This document shows positions 10,405 through 19,437 of a DNA stretch of 48,208 nt, in pieces. Each line of letters begins with the position of its first letter. Position 1 is the first letter of the stretch. The stretch comes from Gammaproteobacteria bacterium. GTDB lineage: Bacteria; Pseudomonadota; Gammaproteobacteria; SZUA-229. Location: the NCBI GenBank assembly GCA_013042055.1, contig JABDQW010000023.1, positions 1 to 48,208 on the forward strand, read 5' to 3'. The notes beneath the pieces were generated by a model, which worked only from the letters and a program-made list of their open reading frames with translations, ran no database searches and had not been told where the DNA came from. The position numbers were made by a program, and so were the translations under genes.

Positions 10405-10741
10405 CCCGCATTTATCAGCAGGCGACGTAGAACATTGATAAGGAATTGCTTTTCGCTCCAGAGCGGCGCTAGCCCAAATGCCTTACCAGGGGACGAGATG
10501 ATCACACCGAGATTTGGATTGATGAAATACATCCCAGTATTTCACCCCTGCGGGGTCGTCTTGCGGTCCAAATCCGTTTCAGACGGATTTGTCACAGCGG
10601 ATTTTGCGAAGAAGGGGAATAAGCTTGTGTATTGCCGACTGAGCAAAATCCGCTGTGGATTCAATTATCAAGTGAGGGCTTGTCCATCTGGTGAGACATG
10701 CGGGCTCCGGCCTGCTCCCGCGATCCTGATGAGAAATACGG
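10405..10741. repeat. Structured intergenic element between trkA and trkH
   Basis: Ends CCCGCATTTATCAGCAGG and CCTGATGAGAAATACGG are inverted copies of one motif. Internal perfect inverted repeats: TGAAATAC/GTATTTCA, AAATCCGT/ACGGATTT, CACAGCGGATTTTGC/GCAAAATCCGCTGTG. Confidence 0.65.
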
Positions 10742-10755
10742 TTTAAGACTGTATC

Positions 10756-12207
10756 ATGCACGCCGCCATTATCCTGCGACTCATCGGGCAACTTCTCATG
10801 CTGTTCAGCATCACGCTGCTGCCGCCGGTGATTATCGATATTTTCTATCGTGAAGATGCAGGGCAGGCGTTTTTCTACAGCTACTTGTTGCTATTGGTCA
10901 CCGGTTTCCTATTGTGGCTGCCAGTAAGTAACAAAAAGGCAGAGCTGCGTCTACGCGATGGTTTCGTCGTGGTCGTCATGTTCTGGACGGTGCTGGGACT
11001 TGCCGGCTCGTTGCCATTTTTGCTCTATGAGCCGTTAACGGTTTCGGTATCCGACGCGGTGTTTGAATCGATTTCAGGTCTGACGACCACGGGTGCAACA
11101 ACTCTGATTGGTCTTGACGAGCTGCCCCACAGCATCTTGTTCTATCGACAGGAGCTGCAATGGCTGGGCGGCATGGGCATTATCGTATTGGCTGTTGCTG
11201 TGATGCCGATGCTGGGCGTCGGTGGTATGCAGTTGTATCGGGCTGAGGCGCCGGGGCCGGTCAAGGACAGCAAACTCACCCCGCGCATTGCTGAAACCGC
11301 GAAGGCGCTCTGGTATATCTACCTCAGCCTGACTATCGCTTGTGCGCTGGCGTACTGGATTGCCGGTATGGGGCTGTTTGACGCCATATGTCACAGCTTT
11401 TCAACTGTCGCAATCGGCGGATTCTCGACTCATGACGCCAGTATCGGCTATTTCAACAGTGCGGTTATCGAGGCTATCGCGATCGTTTTCATGTTTCTTG
11501 GCGGCATGAATTTCGCGCTGCATTTCGTGGCTGTGCGCACGATGGATATCAAGCACTATTTGGGCGATTCCGAGCTGAAGCTGTATGTCGGCGTGCTGTT
11601 GTTCGTATCGACAGCGAGCATTGCCTACCTTTATTTGCACCATGATGTGCCCGATTTTCTCGATGCGATTCGACAGGGGCTGTTCCACGCGGTATCCATT
11701 GGAACGACCGCTGGCTTTGCGACGACCGACTTTTATGCCTGGCCGACATTTGTTCCAGTGATGTTGCTGTTCGCGAGTTTTGTCGGGGGGTGTGCGGGAT
11801 CAACCGGTGGGGGCATGAAGGTGATTCGTGTGTTGCTGCTGATCAAACAAGGCCAGCGTGAGATGATGCGCCTGATCCATCCCAATGCCCAGGTCGTGGT
11901 CAAGGTCGGCCGGCAACCGGTCAATAACGCGGTTATCAACGCTGTCTGGGGATTCTTTGCGGCATACGTGGCCTGTTTCGTCATTATGATGTTGTTGCTG
12001 ATGTTGGATGGCTATGATCAGATCACCGCATTCTCTGCGATAGCGGCGACGATCAATAATCTTGGGCCAGGTCTGGGTGAGGTCAGTGCTAATTACGCCG
12101 GTATTGATAATTTTTCCAAATGGCTGCTATGTTTCTCGATGCTGCTGGGCCGCCTGGAAATCTTTACGTTGTTGGTGATGCTGATGCCGTCATTCTGGCG
12201 TAAGTAA
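10756..12207 (+). CDS. trkH: Trk potassium uptake transporter TrkH
   Basis: ESISGLTTTGATTL, QWLGGMGIIVLAVAVMPMLGVGGMQLYRAEAPGP, FVGGCAGSTGGGMKVIR. Confidence 0.96.
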   Translation: MHAAIILRLIGQLLMLFSITLLPPVIIDIFYREDAGQAFFYSYLLLLVTGFLLWLPVSNKKAELRLRDGFVVVVMFWTVLGLAGSLPFLLYEPLTVSVSDAVFESISGLTTTGATTLIGLDELPHSILFYRQELQWLGGMGIIVLAVAVMPMLGVGGMQLYRAEAPGPVKDSKLTPRIAETAKALWYIYLSLTIACALAYWIAGMGLFDAICHSFSTVAIGGFSTHDASIGYFNSAVIEAIAIVFMFLGGMNFALHFVAVRTMDIKHYLGDSELKLYVGVLLFVSTASIAYLYLHHDVPDFLDAIRQGLFHAVSIGTTAGFATTDFYAWPTFVPVMLLFASFVGGCAGSTGGGMKVIRVLLLIKQGQREMMRLIHPNAQVVVKVGRQPVNNAVINAVWGFFAAYVACFVIMMLLLMLDGYDQITAFSAIAATINNLGPGLGEVSANYAGIDNFSKWLLCFSMLLGRLEIFTLLVMLMPSFWRK

Positions 12208-12239
12208 GCCGATTGTGAGAAATGCGGGCTAGCTGTGAT

Positions 12240-13193
12240 ATGAGTGTCAAGCAGTCCAATTTACACTTGTACCGATTTCGGATGGAATTGTTGCATCCGA
12301 GACATTGGCCTACCTGGGTGGGTTTGGGTGTTTACTTCGTTTTCACGTTGTTGCCAATGACCGTGATCGATTGGGCGGGCTGTCGACTGGGTGACTATGT
12401 TGCGAAGAAAAACAGGAAACGATTCAATATTGCCTGCGTCAATCTGGCGCTCTGCTTTCCTGACAAGAGCAAGCTCGAGATCGATCACCTGGTGATCGAG
12501 CATTTTCGTGCGCAGTTGCGTACCGCAATGCATTTGTTCATCGTCTGGTGGCGGCCGGTATTCATGGTCAGAGCCAGGATTGTTCGGCAAGGCTTTGAGC
12601 AGATCGATTATTTCAAGGCACAGGGAAAGCAAGTCATTGTCTTACTCAGCCACAGTGTCGGGCTGGATTTTGCAGCGGCAGCGGTTACGATGGATTACAA
12701 TACCAATGGTGTGTATAAGCCAATGCGAAATGAAGTAATCGACTTTATGTTCAGCCATGGACGTACGCGGTTTGGCGCCAAGTTTGGCGGTAAATTGTTT
12801 ACCCGGGACGATGGATTGCGCCCTTTGATCCGGGAAACCCGGGCGGGCAAGGTGCTGATCTATATCGCTGATGAGGATCTGGGAAAAGAGAACTCGGTGT
12901 TTGCGCCTTTTTTCGGTGTGCCCAAATCGACCATACCGGTGCTTGGACGGATGACCAAAGCCTGTAATGCAGTGGTTCTGCCCTGCGTCAGTTGCTATGA
13001 TCCAGCCCGTAAGAAATACCGCGTCAAATTGTACCCCGCGCTCGAAAACTTCCCCAGTGGCGATGATCAGGTTGATGCGACCGCTATGAACAAGGCGATC
13101 GAAAACACCATTCTCGAGTGCCCGCCGCAGTATTTGTGGACGTTCCGGTATTTCCAGACCCGACCTGAGGGCGAGGCGCCGGTTTATGAATAG
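12240..13193 (+). CDS. LpxL/HtrB-like lipid A biosynthesis (lysophospholipid) acyltransferase
   Basis: HSVGLDF (HX4D) motif, IYIADEDLGKENSVFAPFFGVPKSTIPVLGRM, PPQYLWTFRYFQTRPEGE. The track start at 12222 lies inside an intergenic repeat, so ATG 12240 is preferred. Confidence 0.9.
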   Translation: MSVKQSNLHLYRFRMELLHPRHWPTWVGLGVYFVFTLLPMTVIDWAGCRLGDYVAKKNRKRFNIACVNLALCFPDKSKLEIDHLVIEHFRAQLRTAMHLFIVWWRPVFMVRARIVRQGFEQIDYFKAQGKQVIVLLSHSVGLDFAAAAVTMDYNTNGVYKPMRNEVIDFMFSHGRTRFGAKFGGKLFTRDDGLRPLIRETRAGKVLIYIADEDLGKENSVFAPFFGVPKSTIPVLGRMTKACNAVVLPCVSCYDPARKKYRVKLYPALENFPSGDDQVDATAMNKAIENTILECPPQYLWTFRYFQTRPEGEAPVYE

Positions 13194-13270
13194 TGCCTCA
13201 GTTTTCGAGGGGGAAGCAGGGATTGACTCGAGATTCCCTGTTTGACGTGCGTGCGGTTATGACGGGCATT

Positions 13271-13294
13271 AAAAAACCCCCGGTTGCCCGGGGG
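13271..13294 (-). terminator. Rho-independent terminator of the minus-strand candidate sRNA
   Basis: Minus strand CCCCCGGGCAACCGGGGG followed by TTTTTT (plus: aaaaaacccccggttgcccggggg). Confidence 0.9.
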
Positions 13295-13459
13295 TACGCA
13301 AACGTCCTTGCTAGGTGATCGAGCCTCGCGCTAGTGCAGTTCCATTACAGCCTGTTGTTCCATCCGGGAGTATGTCATCCTTGGGTTCCGTTTCCCGTAT
13401 CCGTGTGATACTGCAGTTATGTCCTTATGTCCCTGTTCGGCTCATTCCCTGTGTCCTGT
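13271..13459 (-). ncRNA. Candidate CsrB/RsmZ-type CsrA-sequestering sRNA
   Basis: Minus strand contains 12 GGA motifs between 13456 and 13305 (e.g. CAGGACAC, AGGGACATAAGGACA, ACGGATACGGGAAACGGAACCC, AAGGATG, CCGGATGGAAC, AAGGACG). It ends in a GC hairpin plus T6. CATAAT -10-like box at 13470-13465. No credible ORF. Upstream GacA-box-like palindrome. Confidence 0.82.
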
Positions 13460-13514
13460 AATGAATTATGCAGCGGTCGCGGCAATCAATCTATCAGGAG
13501 GAATTGACATTGTG

Positions 13515-13532
13515 TGTAGGAAAAATCCTACA
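13515..13532. promoter_or_regulatory. GacA/UvrY-like upstream activating palindrome
   Basis: TGTAGG-AAAAAT-CCTACA; same geometry as the known TGTAAG-N6-CTTACA UAS. It also overlaps a -35 position for a plus-strand TATAAT at 13538-13543 upstream of dtd. Confidence 0.7.
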
Positions 13533-13568
13533 AATGGTATAATTCATTGTAAATTCAGTTAGTTAATC

Positions 13569-14006
13569 ATGATCGCTTTATTGCAACGAGTCATATCCGC
13601 TTCGGTTACCGTCGAGGATGAGCGTATTGCCGACATCGGGCAGGGGCTGCTGGCGCTGATTGGCGTTGAGAAAAACGATACCGTGGCCAAGGCCGAGCGA
13701 CTGGCGGAGCGCATCCTGGGATACCGGGTATTTGCCGATGAGCGTGACAAAATGAACCAGAATGTCTGTAATGTCAACGGGAGTGTTTTGCTCGTGCCGC
13801 AGTTCACCCTGGCTGCGGACACCCGCAAGGGCATGCGGCCGAGTTTTTCCAGTGCCGCCGATCCCGAAACAGGAAGGATCTTGTTCGATCAACTTGTTGA
13901 TATAATGCGGAAACGAACTGACCGGATTCAAATCGGCAGATTTGGCGCCGATATGGCGGTAAAGTTGGTGAACGATGGTCCGGTGACGATTTGGTTGCGA
14001 GCCTGA
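13569..14006 (+). CDS. dtd: D-aminoacyl-tRNA deacylase
   Basis: MIALLQRVISASVTVEDE; VLLVPQFTLAADTRKGMRPSFSSAADP; VNDGPVTIWL. Confidence 0.96.
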   Translation: MIALLQRVISASVTVEDERIADIGQGLLALIGVEKNDTVAKAERLAERILGYRVFADERDKMNQNVCNVNGSVLLVPQFTLAADTRKGMRPSFSSAADPETGRILFDQLVDIMRKRTDRIQIGRFGADMAVKLVNDGPVTIWLRA

Positions 14007-14149
14007 ACGGGATTTTCGATCGTTCTGGTGAGCCATATGATTTTTATCGAATATAATAGCGACCTCGGACGCTTTCCTAATACCTTGAGCACACAAGCTG
14101 TAACGCAAACAAACAAAATAGTCAGATTCATGTTCATCGGAGATACACA

Positions 14150-14743
14150 ATGAGCCAGCGCACGGCGGAGGTTGAGCGTAAAACCAGTGAGACACAGATC
14201 CAGGTGAGCGTCAATCTGGATGGAAATGGGCATTGCAAGCTCGAGACCGGCGTGCCATTTCTAGAACACATGCTTGACCAAGTGGGTCGTCATGGTTTGA
14301 TCGACATCGAGATCGTCGCGCAAGGCGATCTGCACATCGATGCTCACCACACCGTAGAAGACATAGGCATTACGCTCGGGCAGGCGGTCGCTAAGGCGGT
14401 CGCAGACAAGACCGGCATCGTGCGCTATGGTCATTCGTATGTGCCACTGGATGAGGCCTTGTCGCGCGTTGTCATCGATTTCTCGGGACGTCCGGGCCTT
14501 GAGTATCACGTTCGATATTCACGCGCGATGATCGGCGAGTTTGATGTCGATTTGTTACACGAATTTTTTCAGGGATTCGTCAATCATGCCGGTGTTACCC
14601 TGCATATCGATAACATACGAGGTGTCAACGCCCATCACGTCGCCGAGACCGTTTTCAAGGCTTTCGGGCGTGCCCTGCGCATGGCATTGTCGTACGATCA
14701 GCGGATGGAAGGCATGATGCCGAGCACAAAGGGGGCCTTGTAG
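14150..14743 (+). CDS. hisB: Imidazoleglycerol-phosphate dehydratase
   Basis: [52 protein letters not shown]. Confidence 0.97.
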   Translation: MSQRTAEVERKTSETQIQVSVNLDGNGHCKLETGVPFLEHMLDQVGRHGLIDIEIVAQGDLHIDAHHTVEDIGITLGQAVAKAVADKTGIVRYGHSYVPLDEALSRVVIDFSGRPGLEYHVRYSRAMIGEFDVDLLHEFFQGFVNHAGVTLHIDNIRGVNAHHVAETVFKAFGRALRMALSYDQRMEGMMPSTKGAL

Positions 14744-14748
14744 TAACG

Positions 14749-15396
14749 ATGTCGATGATCGCTGTCGTTGATTACGGCATGGGAAATTTGCGCTCGGTTG
14801 ATAAGGCGTTGGAGCATGTCGCCCAGTCCGGCCAGCATGTGCATATAACCTCGAAGGCCGAGGACATAGTGTCAGCAGATCGAGTCGTTTTCCCAGGTCA
14901 GGGAGCAGCGCGCGACTGCATGCGTGAATTGACCGAGCGACACTTGATCGAGCCGGTGTTGCAAGCTGCCAGGGAAAAGCCGTTTCTCGGCATCTGTATG
15001 GGCTTGCAAGTGCTGATGTCTCGCTCTGAAGAAAACGACGGCGTTGATTGTATGGGCTTGTATCAAGGCGAAGTCCGCTTCTTTGGCAAGGAATTGAACA
15101 AGGATCAGTCCATCGAACCGTTAAAAATTCCACATATGGGTTGGAATAATGTTACGCAGACCATATCCCACCCACTTTGGCACGGTATTAAACAAGGCAG
15201 CCGTTTCTATTTTGTGCATAGCTACTATGTCGATCCAGTGAACGAAGCCATCGTCGCTGGGGAAACCAGCTATGACATCGTGTTCACATCGGCAGTCGCT
15301 TGCGATAATGTATTTGCGGTACAGTTTCATCCTGAAAAAAGTGCTGTCGACGGTTTACAGCTATTGAAAAACTTTACTCTGTGGGATGGACAATAA
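14749..15396 (+). CDS. hisH: Imidazole glycerol phosphate synthase subunit HisH
   Basis: VVDYGMGNLRSVDKAL, FLGICMGLQVLMSRSEE, HPEKSAVDGLQLLKNF. Confidence 0.97.
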   Translation: MSMIAVVDYGMGNLRSVDKALEHVAQSGQHVHITSKAEDIVSADRVVFPGQGAARDCMRELTERHLIEPVLQAAREKPFLGICMGLQVLMSRSEENDGVDCMGLYQGEVRFFGKELNKDQSIEPLKIPHMGWNNVTQTISHPLWHGIKQGSRFYFVHSYYVDPVNEAIVAGETSYDIVFTSAVACDNVFAVQFHPEKSAVDGLQLLKNFTLWDGQ

Positions 15397-15419
15397 GCAT
15401 TTATGGAGCTTGAAAAATC

Positions 15420-16175
15420 ATGTTATTGATCCCAGCGATCGACCTCAAAGATGGTCAATGTGTGCGCCTGCGTCAGGGCAATATGAACGACGACACGGTT
15501 TTTGCTGATGATCCGGTGGCGATGGCAGGGCACTGGGTTGCAGCCGGAACTAAAAGGCTGCATATCGTCGACCTTAACGGTGCATTTGCCGGGAAGCCGC
15601 AAAATGCTGATGTGATCAACGAAATTGCCAGTCGTTATCCCGATATCGATATCCAGATCGGTGGCGGTATTCGTGACGAAGACACCATCGTCGCCTATCT
15701 CGATGCCGGTGTTCACTACGTCATTATCGGTACCAAGGCGGTGACAGATCCACACTTTATCAATGAAGTCTGCGTCGAGTTCCCTAACCGCATTATTGTG
15801 GGGCTGGACGCAAAGGATGGTAAGGTTGCCGTAGATGGTTGGTCCAAAGTTTCTAAGCACGATGTCATTGATATGGCGCAGCGATTCGAGGACGACGGCG
15901 TTGAAGCCATCATCTATACCGATATATCCCGTGACGGCATGATGCAGGGTTTGAATATCGATGCGACGGTGAAGCTGGCTCAGTCGATACACATCCCGGT
16001 GATTGCGTCGGGGGGGATCACGACGATGGATGATATCAAAGCGCTGAATGAGGTTGCCGACGAAGGCATCATCGGCGCCATCACTGGGCGCGCGATTTAT
16101 GAAGGCGGCATCAATCTCGCCGAGGCCCAGCGCTGGCTCGCCGAGCACAGCAGTGATTTCGGTGACGTCTACTAA
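15420..16175 (+). CDS. hisA: HisA isomerase (ProFAR isomerase)
   Basis: [47 protein letters not shown]. Confidence 0.97.
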   Translation: MLLIPAIDLKDGQCVRLRQGNMNDDTVFADDPVAMAGHWVAAGTKRLHIVDLNGAFAGKPQNADVINEIASRYPDIDIQIGGGIRDEDTIVAYLDAGVHYVIIGTKAVTDPHFINEVCVEFPNRIIVGLDAKDGKVAVDGWSKVSKHDVIDMAQRFEDDGVEAIIYTDISRDGMMQGLNIDATVKLAQSIHIPVIASGGITTMDDIKALNEVADEGIIGAITGRAIYEGGINLAEAQRWLAEHSSDFGDVY

Positions 16176-16192
16176 ATTTGCCCGCATTTCTC

Positions 16193-16966
16193 ATGTCACT
16201 CGCTAAACGTATCATACCCTGTCTCGATGTTGATAACGGGCGCGTTGTCAAAGGCGTCAAATTTGTCGATATTCGTGATGCCGGTGATCCGGTCGAGGTC
16301 GCCCGGCGTTATGACAAGGAAGGCGCCGACGAAATCACGTTTCTCGATATCACGGCGAGTTCGGACGATCGCGATACGATCGTGCATGTTGTCGAGCACG
16401 TAGCAGAGGAGGTATTCATACCGCTGACCGTTGGCGGTGGTATCCGCAAGCTTGAGGATGTCCGTACCATGCTCAACGCTGGAGCGGATAAGGTCGCTAT
16501 CAATACCGCCGCTGTGTTTAATCCCGATTTTGTCAAAGAGGCGAGCGACAGGGTGGGTTCACAATGCATTGTAGTAGCGATTGACGCCAAGCAAATCAGT
16601 GCAGACGGTGAGCCACTGCGATGGGAGATTTTTACTCACGGTGGGCGCAAGCCAACTGGGCTCGACGCGGTTGAGTGGGCACGTAAAATGGTCGAATACG
16701 GTGCCGGCGAAATACTCTTGACCAGTATGGATCGTGACGGTACCCGCATGGGTTTCGATATTGCGTTGACGCATACCATCGCAGAGGCGGTCTCGGTGCC
16801 CGTGATCGCATCCGGTGGTGTTGGCAATCTCGAGCATCTCGCTGAGGGCGTTCTACAAGGCATGGCTGATGCGGTATTGGCGGCGAGTATTTTTCATTTT
16901 GCTGAATTCAGTGTGCATGATGCCAAGGCGTACATGGCCGGGCGCGGCATCGAAGTGCGTCTGTAA
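16193..16966 (+). CDS. hisF: Imidazole glycerol phosphate synthase subunit HisF
   Basis: [24 protein letters not shown]; track start 16178 (TTG) extended, so ATG 16193 is preferred by family N-terminus. Confidence 0.97.
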   Translation: MSLAKRIIPCLDVDNGRVVKGVKFVDIRDAGDPVEVARRYDKEGADEITFLDITASSDDRDTIVHVVEHVAEEVFIPLTVGGGIRKLEDVRTMLNAGADKVAINTAAVFNPDFVKEASDRVGSQCIVVAIDAKQISADGEPLRWEIFTHGGRKPTGLDAVEWARKMVEYGAGEILLTSMDRDGTRMGFDIALTHTIAEAVSVPVIASGGVGNLEHLAEGVLQGMADAVLAASIFHFAEFSVHDAKAYMAGRGIEVRL

Positions 16967-17007
16967 TTTTCCCCGTTAACCTATACTCTACCTTAGTGGG
17001 TTTCAGA

Positions 17008-17397
17008 ATGATGTCGGAAAACTGGTTGGATCAGATTCGCTTTAATGCCGAAGGCTTGATCCCAGCAATCGCCCAGGACGCCGCTAGCGGCAGGGTCTTG
17101 ATGATGGCGTGGATGAATCGAGACGCCCTAAAGTTGACGGCCGAGAAAAATGAGGCCGTTTACTGGTCGCGATCTCGGGGGAAGCTCTGGCACAAGGGAG
17201 AACAATCGGGGCACGTGCAGCAGGTGCAGGAAATACGCTTTGATTGTGATGAAGACGTGATTCTGCTAAAAGTGGAACAGAAGGGCGGAATTGCGTGTCA
17301 TACTGGTAGGGAAAGCTGTTTTTATCGTCGCCTGCAGGGTGATCGGTGGGTTGAAGTCGATCAAATCGTCAAGGATCCAAACGACATCTACCGTTAA
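17008..17397 (+). CDS. hisI: Phosphoribosyl-AMP cyclohydrolase
   Basis: [15 protein letters not shown]...[24 protein letters not shown]...[12 protein letters not shown]...[11 protein letters not shown]. Confidence 0.96.
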   Translation: MMSENWLDQIRFNAEGLIPAIAQDAASGRVLMMAWMNRDALKLTAEKNEAVYWSRSRGKLWHKGEQSGHVQQVQEIRFDCDEDVILLKVEQKGGIACHTGRESCFYRRLQGDRWVEVDQIVKDPNDIYR

Positions 17398-17427
17398 GCG
17401 ATTACAACGAGCGAATATTGGGGCGCC

Positions 17428-17739
17428 ATGACAGATACTCTCACACGGTTGGCAGACGTTCTGGAGCAGCGAAAACAGGCAGAGGCGGAGACTTCCTACG
17501 TTGCCAGCCTGTACGCGAAAGGATTGGATGCTATCCTTAAGAAGATAGGGGAAGAAGCCACTGAGGTTGTAATGGCCGCAAAAGACGGCGATGATGAAAA
17601 AGTGATACATGAAACCGCAGATCTTTGGTTTCATTGTCTGGTATTGCTGGCACACAAAGGACTTGGGCCAGATGATGTTATACAGGAACTCAGCCGACGC
17701 TTCGGTGTGTCGGGCCATGACGAAAAAGCTTCACGCTAG
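17428..17739 (+). CDS. hisE: Phosphoribosyl-ATP diphosphatase
   Basis: [52 protein letters not shown]. Confidence 0.95.
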   Translation: MTDTLTRLADVLEQRKQAEAETSYVASLYAKGLDAILKKIGEEATEVVMAAKDGDDEKVIHETADLWFHCLVLLAHKGLGPDDVIQELSRRFGVSGHDEKASR

Positions 17740-17775
17740 GACTTTTTTGCCCGGTGTGAGAACGGAGAATGAATA

Positions 17776-18003
17776 ATGGGTATTAGTATCTGGCAATTGT
17801 TGATTGTGCTTGGCATCGTGATCCTGCTGTTTGGTACCAAGAAATTACGTAATCTCGGCGGCGATCTTGGGTCGGCTGTCAAAAGCTTCAAGGGCGCGAT
17901 TAAAGAAGGGGCCGAAGACACAACCATGAAGAAGGAAATCGAGCAAGACGACGGAAATGTCATTGATGCCGAAGTTGAATCCAAAGATAAAGACAAAGCT
18001 TGA
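17776..18003 (+). CDS. tatA: Twin-arginine translocase subunit TatA
   Basis: [39 protein letters not shown]. Confidence 0.96.
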   Translation: MGISIWQLLIVLGIVILLFGTKKLRNLGGDLGSAVKSFKGAIKEGAEDTTMKKEIEQDDGNVIDAEVESKDKDKA

Positions 18004-18039
18004 GTGCAGTCAGGCACTCCCTCACCTGCCTAATCCAGC

Positions 18040-18384
18040 ATGTTCGATATCGGTTTCTGGGAACTGTTTGTAATTCTGATCCTGGCCTTGTTAGTTGTCG
18101 GGCCGGAGCGGCTACCCCAGGCGGCGCGCACCGTTGGCTTTTGGTTGGGAAAAGCGCGTCGCTATGTTGAGGGTGTCAAGGAAGAAGTGGCGAGTGAGTT
18201 TGATGTCACGGAACTCAAGCGCATGGTTCACAACCAGGAAGTGCAGATCAACGAACTACAGAGCCAGCTGAAGGAGACAGTATCACTTGATGATACATCG
18301 CCGGAGACGCCTGAACCAGAATACGAAATAATTGAGGAAGAACCCGCGCCAGCCGAAGAAACGCGCCCGAAAGCGACGGATTAA
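18040..18384 (+). CDS. tatB: Twin-arginine translocase subunit TatB
   Basis: MFDIGFWELFVILILALLVVGPERLPQAARTVGFWLGKARR. Confidence 0.96.
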   Translation: MFDIGFWELFVILILALLVVGPERLPQAARTVGFWLGKARRYVEGVKEEVASEFDVTELKRMVHNQEVQINELQSQLKETVSLDDTSPETPEPEYEIIEEEPAPAEETRPKATD

Positions 18385-18386
18385 CC

Positions 18387-19268
18387 ATGTCGGCCGATAG
18401 TCAGAACACCAGCCAGCATGCTGACGGTAAAGAACAAAGTCTGCTCGAACATCTGATCGAACTGCGCGACCGCTTATTGCGTATGGTGGTCGCGGTTCTG
18501 ATTCTGTTTCTAGTGCTGTTTCCTTTTTCCGAACAGATATTCACCGTTGTTGCAGAGCCTTTGCTGGCGTTGATGCCGGAAGGGACCTCTATGATCGCGA
18601 CCAGTGTGACATCACCTTTCCTGGTGCCGTTCAAGCTCGTCTTGCTGTTGGCAGTGTTGCTCGCGGTGCCCTATTTATTGCATCAGCTATGGGCCTTTGT
18701 CGCGCCGGGATTATACAGCCATGAGAAAAGACTGGCTGCACCCTTGTTGATATCCAGTGTGGTGCTGTTCTACTGCGGTATTGCCTTTGCCTATTTCGTG
18801 GTTTTCCCGTTGCTTTTTGCTTTTTTCATTGCGATAGCCCCTGAGGGTGTCGCTGTGATGACCGATATAGGTCAGTTTCTCGACTTTATTATTGCGATAT
18901 TCTTCGCGTTTGGAATTGCGTTCGAGGTGCCGGTCGCAACGTTTCTGTTGATTCTGGCCGGTGCTACGACCGCAGATAGTATGGCCAAAAAACGGCCCTA
19001 CATCATCGTCGCTGCCTTTGTGATCGGTATGATGCTGACACCCCCCGATATCATTTCGCAGTCCTTGCTGGCACTGCCAATGTGGGCGTTGTTTGAAATC
19101 GGCCTGATCATGTCTCGCGTATTTATCAAGCCAAAGCCGCGCGATGAAAGCCACCCGGACTATCAGTTCCACGACGATAGCACTGACGACCCGAGTGAAG
19201 CGGAAATGGATGCGATGCTCGATCGCATGGAGCAGGAAGAAGAAGAGAATCTGCGACGACCGGACTGA
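18387..19268 (+). CDS. tatC: Twin-arginine translocase subunit TatC
   Basis: EHLIELRDRLLRM, LWAFVAPGLYSHEKR, multiple TM segments. Confidence 0.96.
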   Translation: MSADSQNTSQHADGKEQSLLEHLIELRDRLLRMVVAVLILFLVLFPFSEQIFTVVAEPLLALMPEGTSMIATSVTSPFLVPFKLVLLLAVLLAVPYLLHQLWAFVAPGLYSHEKRLAAPLLISSVVLFYCGIAFAYFVVFPLLFAFFIAIAPEGVAVMTDIGQFLDFIIAIFFAFGIAFEVPVATFLLILAGATTADSMAKKRPYIIVAAFVIGMMLTPPDIISQSLLALPMWALFEIGLIMSRVFIKPKPRDESHPDYQFHDDSTDDPSEAEMDAMLDRMEQEEEENLRRPD

Positions 19269-19437
19269 CATTACTCAGCTGGATCACGGCAGAAGCGTAG
19301 GGTGCGCTGTGCGCACCGCGTATCTTCAGTTTGTTGAACTGCTCCGGTGCTGACAAATCACAGCTAGAATGAGTGTAGAATGCCCGCCCCCCGACGACGA
19401 AACCTCGTGAACACACAGACTGAAGATTGAGAAATAG

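Noticed and set aside
10435-10791. 103-aa plus and 70-aa minus ORFs in the trkA-trkH gap
   Set aside because: Overlap palindromic repeat sequence; no coding signature.
15423-16187. 254-aa minus-strand ORF
   Set aside because: Exactly antisense to hisA; no recognisable domains.
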